A stretch of DNA of 64,000 nucleotides from Salminus brasiliensis (GCF_030463535.1 NC_132896.1:32710977-32774976), one strand, 5' to 3'. Counted from the first letter of the stretch, positions 37,980-48,970 are shown. Translations and numbers: made by a program. Notes: generated by a model not told the origin, from the sequence alone.

Positions 37980-39683
37980 ATGAGGGCTCCATTGAGGATT
38001 CTCATTTTCCTCTTCTACATAATGTGTAAGTTTATAAACTTCTTAAATTGTTCAGATCTCCAGCTGCTTCTAGGGTTGGAGCTTTACTGTCAGGTGTAGA
38101 AACCTTGTCTACCTTTTCTTTCTTGGTTTTAATCGGATCTTCATTTATTTTATAGGTTCTGCTGAAGCTGAGGATGTTGCTGAGCGAGTGTTTATCTCAG
38201 CTGAGTCTGATAAGTCTGTTACTCTTGACTGTAGAGATGTAAAACAGAATGTTAACAACGCTCTGTTTTGGTACAAGCAAATATCAGGGCAGGAACCTCA
38301 GGAAGTGGCAACACGGCTAAAAGGAAAATTAGATGTCAGTCTTTCACCTGGGGTTACGGAATCACATTTCACAATACACAAGAATTTTTCTTTAACTATT
38401 AAACAACCGACTAAAGCTCAGGAAGGAATGTACTACTGTGGAGCAGGAGAGGAAAACACCATCAAGTTTTCAAGTGGGACATTTGTAGCTGTGGCAGGTA
38501 ATGAAAGTGCTGTTCTTCAATTCAAAATTGGTCCAGTTCATGTATGAGGGCGAGATGACCCAATATGTCAGTTTTACATATAGTGTAACTGTATTTTCTG
38601 AGCTTTATTGGTTATTAATCCCTTATACAGTTGACCTGCATATCCTAATCTTACACTGTCTTTATTATATTGATCAGATCATTCCCAGTCAAACATCTCA
38701 GTCACCCAGAGTCCAGAATTCCAGTCAGTTTCTCCAGGAGAACCAGTGAATCTGCAGTGCACGGTCCACCCTAAGGTCCAAGCAGCTGAACGTAGAGTGC
38801 TCTGGTTCAGATCTGCTGCAGGACGATCCTTTCCTGAGATCATCTACACTCATCACAACAGCAGCCGTCAGTGTGAGATCAGCTCTTCTAAAGACGGCTG
38901 TGTGTTCAGCTTCTCCAAGAACATCAACAACAGTGAAGATACTGGAACTTACTACTGCGCTGTGGCCAGCTGTGGGAAGATCATTATTGGCAATGGAACA
39001 GCAGTAGACTTTAGTAAGCCTCACATCTTTCATACAGGGGGTTCTGCAGTGGTTATATCTAGAACCATGATGACTTAGGAAACCATTGATAGCCTGATCT
39101 TAAAATGGTTCACTATGGCCCCAAAAAGGGTCCCACTTTCATTAAGTCATAGAACCTTATTTAGTAAAGTGTACAAATAGTATAAACACATATGAGCATC
39201 AATGAGCGTTATGTATTCATATGTTATTATACACATATGTTATTATAATTATATTATATCTTACTATCATACTGGTTTATCTTTAATGCTTATGATTATA
39301 AATATGTAGTAATTTAATGATTTATATCTTCTAGAGAAGCCTGTGGATCTTGCTGTGATCTTCCTGGGAGCAGCATTGGGAGTGTGTGTGGTTGTGATCG
39401 CAGCTCAATCCATTTTAATCTGTAAAGGAAACTGTAAACACTGCAGCGGTGAGTGTCTTCTGCTATGCATTTATGAATTTGTTATGTATATGTTTAACTA
39501 AAGACGAGCTCTTATTATTTCAAATTTAAATCAAGCATTATGATCATTATTAATAAACTGTAATTTGGGTAATGGTTTGTTATCATTTATATCATATATA
39601 TATTCTTGGTTTTGACCGGGTATATACGAATATACGAACCCAATTGTGGTCAATTTCATGACAGTCTTATTATATTACACTGA

Positions 39684-39732
<49 letters not shown>

Positions 39733-40454
39733 GGTTCCAGCTATTCAGATTGTGTTAATGCTAATGAATAAAACTGATATAATTGTGTATAACTCATATA
39801 ATGGGCAAGTAACAGGGTGGTAAAAACAAAAATAAAAAAAATAAAAATAAATGAGAAAACATACCTATGTATATGATAACGGCACAGTAAACTCATCATT
39901 TCCATTGCTTTCTTTTGCAGTCTAGAGTATTTCTGGTCTTGATAATAGACATGGTACAGTGTTTGTCTTCAAGTGTCTTTGTCCTGGATTTGAATTCTAC
40001 CTGATACTTTTTTACAACATACTTTACAACAAAATTAGTATATATTTTATGAACACCTTTTAATTTCTTAATTTTTAAGCTTATGGAGTAAAGAATGTTC
40101 TTACGTCCTTTATCTGCTCAATAGCTTGAACCTGTTCAGCTGTGGTCTGATATTTTCTGTTCTTTACTTGATTTGAATATGATCAAAACAATTATACTCC
40201 ACATAACCAGGGAATATCTAGAAAACATTGGACATTTCTGTGTTAGATAAAATGTTTTGAAGCTTATCATCATCAAGTATTTGACCAGTTATCTATTAAA
40301 ATTTTGCTTATTCTGAACAAGGTTAAGGTTAGAGTTAATGTCCAGTTTAGTTTTAGTGTTAAGATTTTAGATGCATTTAATTGAAATTTAAGTAAATGAC
40401 AGCTGATCATCTCCAGGTGACCATAAATAAAAAAAAAAAAAAAATAAAAAAAAA

Positions 40455-40535
<81 letters not shown>

Positions 40536-41551
40536 CATAGTGGTAACAAAGCACACATGTATGCCTAAAATCATGTAGAAACATATATAAAAAGACAAAA
40601 TATAATATATTTAAAAATAGATAATGAAATGTAATACGGTAAAGAAATATGTTCAACGCTGAAATACAGTAAAACAGGTGTTCAGAGTATAAATAGGTAA
40701 ATCTAGCTAAATGAGTAACTGTATCTGAACATATAATAAACTATATATAATAATGTAATATTATATTATTGTAATATTATAACTCATTTTATAACTCTCT
40801 AATAACTCTTCTTGAAAGACCTTGTCCTCATCGCTCACATTGCACACTAGCTGCTCACTTCAGTTAATAAGTTACTTTCCAGTTTTCTATATATTTTATG
40901 TATATATTTTTTTGTATATAATTTTCTGTAAACGTATTTATATATATAATTACATCTGTACATATTAGATGGGTTTTTTTTTAGATATTTTTGTATTACT
41001 TAGTACTTTAACTTATTTTTTTATTCTAGTGTAATACATTATTTATTGTAATACTTGTTAACATTTAACATTTACTTGGTGTGTTGCTCACACCAAGTAA
41101 AGTTTCCTTGTATGTGTAACAAACTTGGCAAATAAAGAGATTCTGATAAAGATTCTGTTTTTTTTTTTTTTTTGTTTTGTTTTTTTGTATTACAACATAT
41201 TTGTATTACATATTTAACATGTTTAAATATTTAATTTAAATATTAACTTCATATTATTATTTTGTTTCTAGGGAAACTTCAGCCAAGTACAGTGGCGGAG
41301 AACTCAGACACTAAGGTACTACAGCTTCAAAGATGTTCTGATGCACAATGGACATAAAATAAAGCTCTCTTACTTATTTAACTCCTGTATCTCTGTTCTG
41401 ACAGAACCACGATGCTGTTGGGCCGAATTACGCTTCAATACAATTCAAAGAGAAGAATCCCAGAAGTGGGAGAGGGAAGAGAGAGCAGCCTGAAGACATT
41501 GTCTACTCTCAAGTGAGAAGCTCCACTGCTGCTCAGCGCTCACATCGCTAG
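37980..41551 (+). CDS. nitr: NITR gene G, ITIM-type inhibitory receptor
   Basis: Six exons: 37980-38025, 38156-38497, 38678-39013, 39335-39448, 41272-41315 and 41405-41551; 342 residues in frame. The signal is MRAPLRILIFLFYIM; the ATG matching the gene F start is ACG here, so translation must begin five codons further in. The V domain has VTLDC, LFWYKQISGQ, GMYYCGAGEE and FSSGTFVAV. The I domain has VNLQC, VLWFRSAAGR, GTYYCAVASC and IIIGNGTA. The membrane segment VIFLGAALGVCVVVIAAQ is uncharged and followed by CKGNCKHC. The tail carries PNYASI (Pro at -2, so a weak ITIM) and IVYSQV (consensus). V, I and the intron between them are nearly identical to gene F; the tail is closest to genes B and D. 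Expected role: inhibitory receptor. Confidence 0.9.
40458..40530. repeat. AT microsatellite
   Basis: (AT)n run after an A-rich stretch in an intron of NITR G. A shorter (ATA)n run is at 39685-39730. Confidence 0.9.
40805..40851 (+). pseudogene. Possible relic of an ITIM tail exon
   Basis: cttgaaagaccttgtcctca followed by tcgctcacattgcacactag resembles the end of the NITR tail exon (cctgaagacattgtc, then cagcgctcacatcgctag in gene G) with the second ITIM codons deleted. It lies 420 bp before the real fifth exon. The match is short. Confidence 0.35.
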
Positions 41552-42451
41552 CTCTCTCTCCCTTCATTCACAGAACTGAAGTCTGAGGAAGTCATGTTTT
41601 TACTGCCATGTTCAGCATTTCAGATGAGCTCCAGCTTCAGCTTTACCATCTTTAACCTGTTTAGTTCTCATTTATCTGCTGTCTGACCTGCTGCCCTAGA
41701 TCTGCAATAACGGTCACTTTTCTCAGACCCCCTCTGTGCTCCAAACCGGGTAACTGTAAAAGAAGCTTCAGCTGTGTGTGAAGAGCTGAGGATACCTGAA
41801 GAGGAGATGTGAGAGGTGATGTGGTCACTAGGATCTCTCAGATGTGGTTAGAGCATGCCTGAGTTTACACTGATGGTGTCTGATATCGTGCACCTTTTCA
41901 TTGACGTGTGGCGTAGGGATGTGATTGGGCAACAACCTGAGCTTGAAGACAGTTCAGCATGTATCTAGAATTACCCCAGACTGTTTAGACCACCACTGTG
42001 TTCATTCTTCAGACTCTATAGAGAACTGTAACTTAGATAGGCTTATATAGAATAGCTTGATCTCTAGAACTGCATTCTTTATTATAATAATGAATCTTGA
42101 TGTTAATTATATTCTGCATCTTGTAGGACAAGAAAGTCTTAGGGTTTGTTTCATAGCAGTGCTTAACTAATATATATATAGTAAGATTTTAAGTGTTTTT
42201 TAATTATCACTTTGCTACTTGTTAAAATGCATATGATCACAAAGTGTCAATAAATTTTAAATTGTACTTTTGTCCTTGTACCTTTTTCTTCCTACACTGA
42301 TATTCATGCCATGACATGCAAAAAAGGCCTGATATATTTTTTTGGTATATATTATTTTCTAATTAAATTTAATTTTGAGGTAATTAGGTTTTGTAATGAA
42401 GGAATTCACTGAACACTTGCTACAACAAAACACAAAAGTACACTAAAATAT

Positions 42452-42483
<32 letters not shown>

Positions 42484-43010
42484 GTCATTACTATTGTTAC
42501 CATATATTATAACATAATACATAACATAACATAAAACACCGAAAACAGATTTTCTAATACACATCAATCCTGTTCTTATATCTAGTTTAGCAGTCCCAAT
42601 TGTGATGCATTTATTTATTATACATACTATCATTTATTAATTAATTTACTCCAAAACAGTTTTTACATTTTTAAATAAGGCCTGATTTAAATAAATGCAT
42701 TATATGTAACATCTGACACACATCACAGTGTAAAAATCTAATATTACATACTCAGATTATGATATTGTAGCCTCGTATGGTTATATATTACTAATGCAAA
42801 AGCAGTTTTACACCTATTGAGACCCTGCATCCTTATATGGGGACGTTACATTTCTGCTTCTCTGCACTAAGATACTTAATATTTAAAAAAAGTGACCCTT
42901 TGACCTTGTGTGTCAACATTATTTTTGCAAAATGACTTCCTGTACAAAGACTAAGTTTAGTTTATATACTTGTTAGGTCCTGCTAATCCCTAATAAGAGA
43001 CATTAAGCAA
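41552..43010. other. Region between NITR G and H
   Basis: No gene. (ATT)n at 42452-42483. A segment near 41865-41885 (tttacactgatggtgtctga) matches 23954-23974 between D and E, again linking the intergenic regions of the pairs. Confidence 0.5.
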
Positions 43011-43180
43011 ATGTTCGGGTCTGATGAGGTTAAAGAAGGCCAAGTGATTTCTAATGGCCAATTACGGGTAAAAGTAAAACCTGTAAAAAAGCCTGTAGGA
43101 ACCATGTGATTTCCAGCAGCCAATAAGGTTCAACTTCTGAACCAAGCAAGCAAATACAACTGAGTGCCTCAGTTCATCAC
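43011..43180 (+). promoter_or_regulatory. Proximal promoter of NITR H with CCAAT box
   Basis: CAGCCAATAAGG (CCAAT at 43120-43124), 114-118 bp before the ATG, preceded by gtgatttctaatggccaatt and catgtgatttccagc. It is the most diverged of the seven promoters but keeps the CAGCCAAT core. Confidence 0.55.
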
Positions 43181-43237
43181 TTCCTTTTGAATGTTTTCCT
43201 TCAAGTCTTGTACTGGTATCTAACCTATGTTTAGATC

Positions 43238-45267
43238 ATGGCTTCATTTAGGATTGTCATTTTAGTTCTATATAAAATATGTAAGTTTTCTTCATATAAA
43301 ATTGCTCTACATTTTTGTAACTATCAATGATACTTGTCTGAAGTCGTATGAATATTTCTTATTTATTAACTCTGAACTTAAACTGATGTTACAGGTTCTG
43401 CTCAAGCTGTAGGAAATCCAGAGCCATTGGTCGTCTCAGTTAAAGTCGGGGAATCGGTTACTATCAACTGCACAATTACAGACCAGAAGTCCAAAGCTAT
43501 GTTTTGGTTCAAGCAAAGACTGGAGCACATGCCGCTGGAAGTGGGATTCAAGCACAGTACAAAAGATCCTGAGCTTCAGAATCCATTCAGGGACTCAAAA
43601 TCAGTATTTCAGCTGAATCAGACTGCGAGCGGCGTTTCTCTCATTATTAAAAGTGTTAGTAAAGAAGATGAGGGAATGTACTTCTGTGGAGAGGCTGAGC
43701 AGAGCACTGTGAACTTTTCTAATGGGACTTTCTTAGCTGTGTCAGGTAATTATACCATCTTTGGTTTGGCTTCAATATTCTGACCACAGAACATCGTTCA
43801 AATGTCCAATTAACTGATTGTATTTCCATTTTAATGTTTCTATCGATAATGTAGTATATATATATATATATATTCGAAGACAAAGATCTGATTTCTCAGA
43901 GGATTACCAGTTATGCTTTTATTGGTGTGATGAACATCTTAGACTGTCTTTGTTTTACTGACCAGGTCATTCAAACATCTCAGTGGATCAAACTCCAGAA
44001 CTGGAATCAGTTTCTTCAGGAGAGTCGGTGACTCTGCAGTGCACAGTCCTCTCTGAGGTCAGTCCAGAAGATCTCAGGGTGCTCTGGTTCAGATCTGCTG
44101 CAGGACGATCCTTTCCTGAAATCATTTACACTGATCACAGTAGCAGCAGCCGTCAGTGTGAGACCAGCTCCTCTCCACACAGCTGTGTGTACAACTTCTC
44201 CAAGAACATCCTCAACGACAGTGATGCTGGAACTTACTACTGCGCTGTGACCACCTGTGGGAAGATCATCATTGGCAGTGGAACAAAAGTATACTGGAGT
44301 AAGACGTCTTCTGTGCTTTATGCATTCTCTTGAATGTCGTATCAATTTGTGAACAAACCCGTTCATTCCTGACCCTTCTGTTCTAGATCCTCCTTATCAT
44401 CACCAACTTGTGCTGGTTCTCAGCCTGGGTCTGGCTCTGGGTTTGAGCTTATTCTGGAATATCACTCTGACCTGCTGGAGCTGGAGGAGAGGGGTCTGCA
44501 GTGGTGAGTTCATTCAGATGAACCAAATGTTCTTCAGTTCATGACCAGGTTCCTGAACTTCTAACACGGTTCCTCTCAATGCATTTCAAGGTGAAACATC
44601 TCGGTCTGGCCTCCACGATTTCCAAGAACTTCTACAAGACCAGGTATGTTACTATTCTGCTTGTAGCTGTTCTGTAGCTTAGCAGGTGATCTCTCAATAA
44701 TGTTGACAGTCTTTTGTGCTGAGACATGTTCATTAACATTAATAACAGTTAATAATGACTGTTTGACAGCAAGGGTTTCCAACTCTTACATATCTCATGA
44801 AATCTTGTGCAGCCTATTTTTCGTAATCTACTGTGCTTAGAGCTACCTTTCGGTCCCATGATGATATTTTAGGATTGATAGAGACTTCTTTATGCATCTT
44901 GTGGTCCACTCCTTAGGCTTCTAGGACGGCCACTGTTTTTTTCCAGTGGTAAATGATTTCATGGACAGTAGAACGGCTGATTTCTAACTGTTCTGAGATC
45001 TTTTTAAAACCCTTCCCACCCTTCCCAGACTCCTCTGAAGGCCCCAGAGAGCTCTTTGGGTCTGGTCATGGTAATCTTCACCACTCACTTCAAACAGGCT
45101 CCTCCAGAAATGGGGCAGTGGTGGCTCAGTGGTTAGAGCGCTGGGATATCGATAACAGGGTTGTGGGTTCGATTCCCGGGCTCGGCAAGCTGCCACTGTT
45201 GGACCCTTGAGCAAGGCCCTTTACCCTCTCTGCTCCCAGGGTGCTGGAGTTGGCTGCCGACTGCTCT

Positions 45268-45327
<60 letters not shown>

Positions 45328-47151
45328 TTTCACTACCAGATGGGTTAAATGCGGAGGACACATTTCGCTGTACAGTGACAAATACGTGCACCTTTTAGAA
45401 TCCTCTCTAACCATGGTCTAATCATCTTTAGCTGATGTTCTGCACTGGATTCTGATTTGACACATTTGAAGTGGTAATAAATGTGGGGTGTTCTAACTTT
45501 TTCCTTCACAAGATAATTGCAAGATATTTCTTCACTGTATTTAGTTCAGTTATAGTACCACCAATCCAAAATGTAGTTAAAAAGAATGTATGTACCTAAT
45601 AATGTTCTTTTTTTACTTAACTGTGTTGTCAAACACACCAACATGAGCTTTTAAGTTTTAGTTTTACAGTTTTAGCACCACACTGGGGACTTTTCTAAAA
45701 CAAAAGAACACAAGTAAAGTGTAGATTGCATCTGCAAACCCAAAACCCGAAGCTGTTGGACCTCCAAGACATGTTGTGGTTTTGACACCAGTTTAGAGAC
45801 CAAGCAGCCTTTTTTTCATGTCTCAGTTTCCACATTCAGACGGCACATCAGTTAATGAGTTTGAGACTCGTCATGACCACAGTCATCTAGACCACATCTG
45901 GAAAATTGCATGATAGTTATTATTATTTATAATAATTATAATAATAATAATAATAAGGATAGTAGCAGAAACTAGAAGATTGACAGTTGGCCCATTTAAA
46001 CTTCAATGTAGTTGGTAAAGAATGGTGGGGGCAACTCATACCAGACCAGAGGCCTCATTTATAAAAGACACACACTCAGATAACTCTATTATATTAAAAT
46101 AAAAAGTCATGTGTGAAAAGTCATGTTTAAGTAAGGATTGAAAATATATGAAAAGCAGTGTAGATCACCATCAGCACAACTTTCCAATCGAATGTACAAA
46201 TGATCCATGTGGTAGACCCAGTGCACTACAGAAAAGTTGAGGCAATCTGACAATATTTTATTGTATTGTGATGAATTTTGTTATTGTGGTACACGATATG
46301 CTTTTATGAGTGTATCATTATTATCGTCAGTGTTTATTCAATTCAATTTAATTTTATTTATATCGATTTTTTACAACAAATGTTGTCACAAAGCAGATTT
46401 ACAGAGATGCGGGCCTGAGCCTCTTTTGAGCAAGCTAGTGGCAACATAGGAAAAACTCTCTCGGGTCGAGAGGAAGAAACCTTGAGAGGATCCAAGACTC
46501 AAAAGAGGAATCCGTCCTCCTCAGGTCGACATCAGATAATAATAAAAATCAAAACAGGAATTAAGACAATAAAACTAAACTGAATTAAGAAAAAAAAGTT
46601 TGCACTGATTAACTGCATGTTTCATTACAAGGAGTGTAATCAGTCTTATTTAATTCAATAGAGTGAAGAATATTGTAAGTAAAAATCACAGTACTCAGTA
46701 TGGGAGGATAATTTAATTGAAGTTGAAGAAGTCGAAGAAGTATTTTTATGCTGATGGTTGGTTTTTATGCTCTACATGACAACATATTGCAATAAACACA
46801 CATATCACAGAAAAAATGTCCTTAAATATCGTGTTTAATAATGTGATTCTGTAAATCATGGCAAATCATTAGGAAATTCTTCAAAATCAAAGAGGGTTCT
46901 ACATGGATGAGGAGAAACCTCCAAACCTTCTCAGAGGAGCTACAGGCCCCTGCTAGAACTTGATTACTGAGGTTATACCGCCACCTACTGGAAGTTCTCA
47001 TTTTAGCTCTGGTCTTTTTCTGTGATAGGACCATGATGACGATGATGATGATGAGTTCTACTTCGCTGCTTCACATTTCTCTGAGAAGATGAAGGAGAAC
47101 GTTTTCACCAAAGTCAGATTCACCCCTTTTTCTGACCACAGACCAACTTAG
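43238..47151 (+). CDS. nitr: NITR gene H, acidic-tail class
   Basis: Six exons: 43238-43280, 43395-43745, 43966-44298, 44387-44503, 44591-44643 and 47029-47151; 339 residues in frame. The signal is MASFRIVILVLYKI. The V domain has VTINC, MFWFKQRLEH, GMYFCGEAEQ and FSNGTFLAV. The I domain has VTLQC, VLWFRSAAGR, GTYYCAVTTC and IIIGSGTK (Ser for the usual Asn). The membrane segment LVLVLSLGLALGLSLFW is identical to gene C and followed by SWRRG. The cytoplasmic part is SRSGLHDFQELLQDQ, then DHDDDDDEFYFAASHF, a shortened basic patch and VFTKVRFTPF. In YFAAS the hydrophobic residue at +4 is lost. I domain to fifth exon, introns included, are close to gene C, while the V exon differs. A possible AATAAA is at 47397-47402. 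Confidence 0.9.
44850..45515. repeat. DNA-element repeat interrupted by a SINE
   Basis: The left part (44920-45110: tttctaactgttctgagatc, ccagagagctctttgggtct, ggtcatggtaatcttcacca) and the right part (45415-45515, ending ggtgttctaactttttcctt) look like two halves of one teleost repeat, split by the SINE at 45113-45400. Confidence 0.5.
45113..45400 (+). repeat. tRNA-derived SINE, first family, full length
   Basis: Box A ggctcagtggttagagcgct, box B gggttgtgggttcgattccc, body gcaagctgccactgttggac, a (TG)n run at 45275-45327 and tail acatttcgctgtacagtgac. The most intact copy in the window. Confidence 0.85.
46330..46550. repeat. Teleost dispersed repeat
   Basis: Contains ttcaatttaattttatttat, tgtcacaaagcagatttaca and gaagaaaccttgagaggatc, a common fish interspersed sequence probably representing a retroelement 3' end. 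It lies in the last intron of NITR H. Confidence 0.55.
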
Positions 47152-47489
47152 TGAAGCCAAAGCCAATTACACAACAGGAAATATATATGTATTTTTATAT
47201 AATGTTAAAATATGTATATATGTGTAATATGTTTTCCATGTTCTGTATACAAATTATTACTCACACTTGTATTGTTTGCAGCTGGATTACACTGGCAAAT
47301 CAAGTCAACTGTAAAACTGCACTATTTCTTTTCTTGTTTTCACTTCTGATTATGAGCTAATTTCATTAATCCATAATTTGTTTTGTAATATTTGTAAATA
47401 AAATATAGTCAGGCCTTAAAAATGAAAACTCACAGCACCACTTTACCCTTGGTTCTCAAGAAACTCCAGAGGTTGAACGTACGCTATGT
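47152..47489. other. 3' flank of NITR H
   Basis: AT-rich, with the candidate polyadenylation signal noted for gene H. Nothing else seen. Confidence 0.5.
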
Positions 47490-48180
47490 GTCAGTTCCCC
47501 TTGAGCCACCAAAACAGCCCTGACCCATCAAACCACCAAAACAGCCCTGACCCATCAAGCCACCAAAACAGCCCTGACCCATCAAACCACCAAAACAGCC
47601 CTGACCCATCGAGCCACCAAAACAGCCCTGACCCATCGAGCCACCAAAACAGCCCTGACCCATCAAACCACCAAAACAGCCCTGACCCATCGAGCCCCCA
47701 AAACAGCCCTGACCCATCGAGCCACCAAAACAGCCCTGACCCGTCAAGTCCCCAAAACAGCCCTGACCCATCGAGCCACCAAAACAGCCCTGACCCGTCG
47801 AGCCACCAAAACAGCCCTGACCCATTGAGCCACCAAAACAACCCTGACCCATCGAGCCACCAAAACAGCCCTGATCCGTTAAGCCACCAAAACAGCCCTG
47901 ACCGGTCGAGCCACCAAAACAGCCCTGACCCATCAAGCCCCCAAAACAGCCCTGACCCATCGAGCCACCAAAACAGCCCTGACCCATCGAGCCCCCAAAA
48001 CAGCCCTGACCCATCGAGCCACCAAAACAGCCCTGACCCATCGAGCCACCAAAACAGCCCTGACCTGTCGAGCCACCAAAACAGTCCTGATCCATTAAGC
48101 CACCAAAACAACCCTGATCCATTAAGCCACCAAAACAGCCCTGACCCGTCGAGCCACCAAAACAGCCCTGACCCGTCCAG
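47490..48180. repeat. 27-bp minisatellite, about 25 copies
   Basis: The unit is ccaccaaaacagccctgacc followed by catcgag, with small variants (cccatcaaa, ccgtcga, cccccaaaac). Because the unit length is a multiple of three and lacks stops, long frames stay open on both strands (for example S-H-Q-N-S-P-D-P-S repeats); I regard these as artefacts of the repeat, not as proteins. It sits at the place of the 3' end of a Tc1-like element whose 5' half follows at 48180-48470 on the minus strand. Confidence 0.85.
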
Positions 48181-48470
48181 GCAAGAACTCTGCAAGAGTG
48201 AAGGTGTCCTGTAGTATCTGGCTCCAAGACATTAGCAGCAGATCCTTTAAGTCCTGTAAGTTGTGTGGTGGGGCCTCCAAGGATTGGATTGCATGGACCT
48301 TTTTTGGTAGGTACTGACCACTGCATACCAGGAACACACCACAAGACCTGCCTGGTGTGACCACAAGACCTTTTGGAGATGTTCTGACCCAGTCACAATT
48401 CGGTTCTTGTCGCTGATTCTCACGCTTGCCCAATTTTTGGTCACCTTCTTGAACTGACTGTTTGCTTGCT
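48180..48470 (-). pseudogene. Tc1-like transposase fragment
   Basis: The minus frame around 48247-48444 contains VVCSWYAVVSTYQKRS, matching the helix-turn-helix part of Tc1-like transposases, and then joins directly to sequence from the transposase 3' end. This is an internally deleted, dead copy. Confidence 0.65.
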
Positions 48471-48920
48471 GCCTTCACGTGCTTTTAGAACCAGATAACC
48501 AATGTAATTCCCTGTAGACGTCTGTGGTTTCAGTGCTATGGCTGATCTATTGGTGTTCAACCAACTCAATGCTTTATTTAGAATTTTATGTTAAAACAGG
48601 CTCAGAACTCAAATTCTGCTGTAGAGAAGCAACACACTTTACACTGGGTCTGCACAAGCACTTCTAACTACTCATGGCTATAAATAAACCCTCTGCACTT
48701 TGCACTCGGCTGTGGTCAGAACGAATGAATGATGAGATGGGAAGTGTTTATCAGCTTCTGCTGATCTGGTAGCGTCTATTGAAACCTCAGCCTGACCTCA
48801 TACAAACAGGATGAGGTCTACTGCGATGCTCTATGCTTCCTGTTCGACATGAAAGAGCAGTGGACACCGTTACACAGTTACACCGTTACATGTTTGTAGT
48901 TTGTGTGTGCGTGTGTGTGT

Positions 48921-48970
<50 letters not shown>

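Noticed and set aside
9879-47151. Identity as antigen-receptor V genes needing V(D)J recombination
   Set aside because: No recombination signal heptamer/nonamer was noticed at V exon ends. The V exon already contains its joining-like segment and ends in a normal splice donor, as in NITRs.
47484-48344. Long open frames on both strands (up to 286 codons) with Gly/Cys-Phe or Ser-His-Gln-Asn repeats
   Set aside because: They follow from a stop-free 27-bp minisatellite, are open in several frames at once, and have no splice, leader or domain support.
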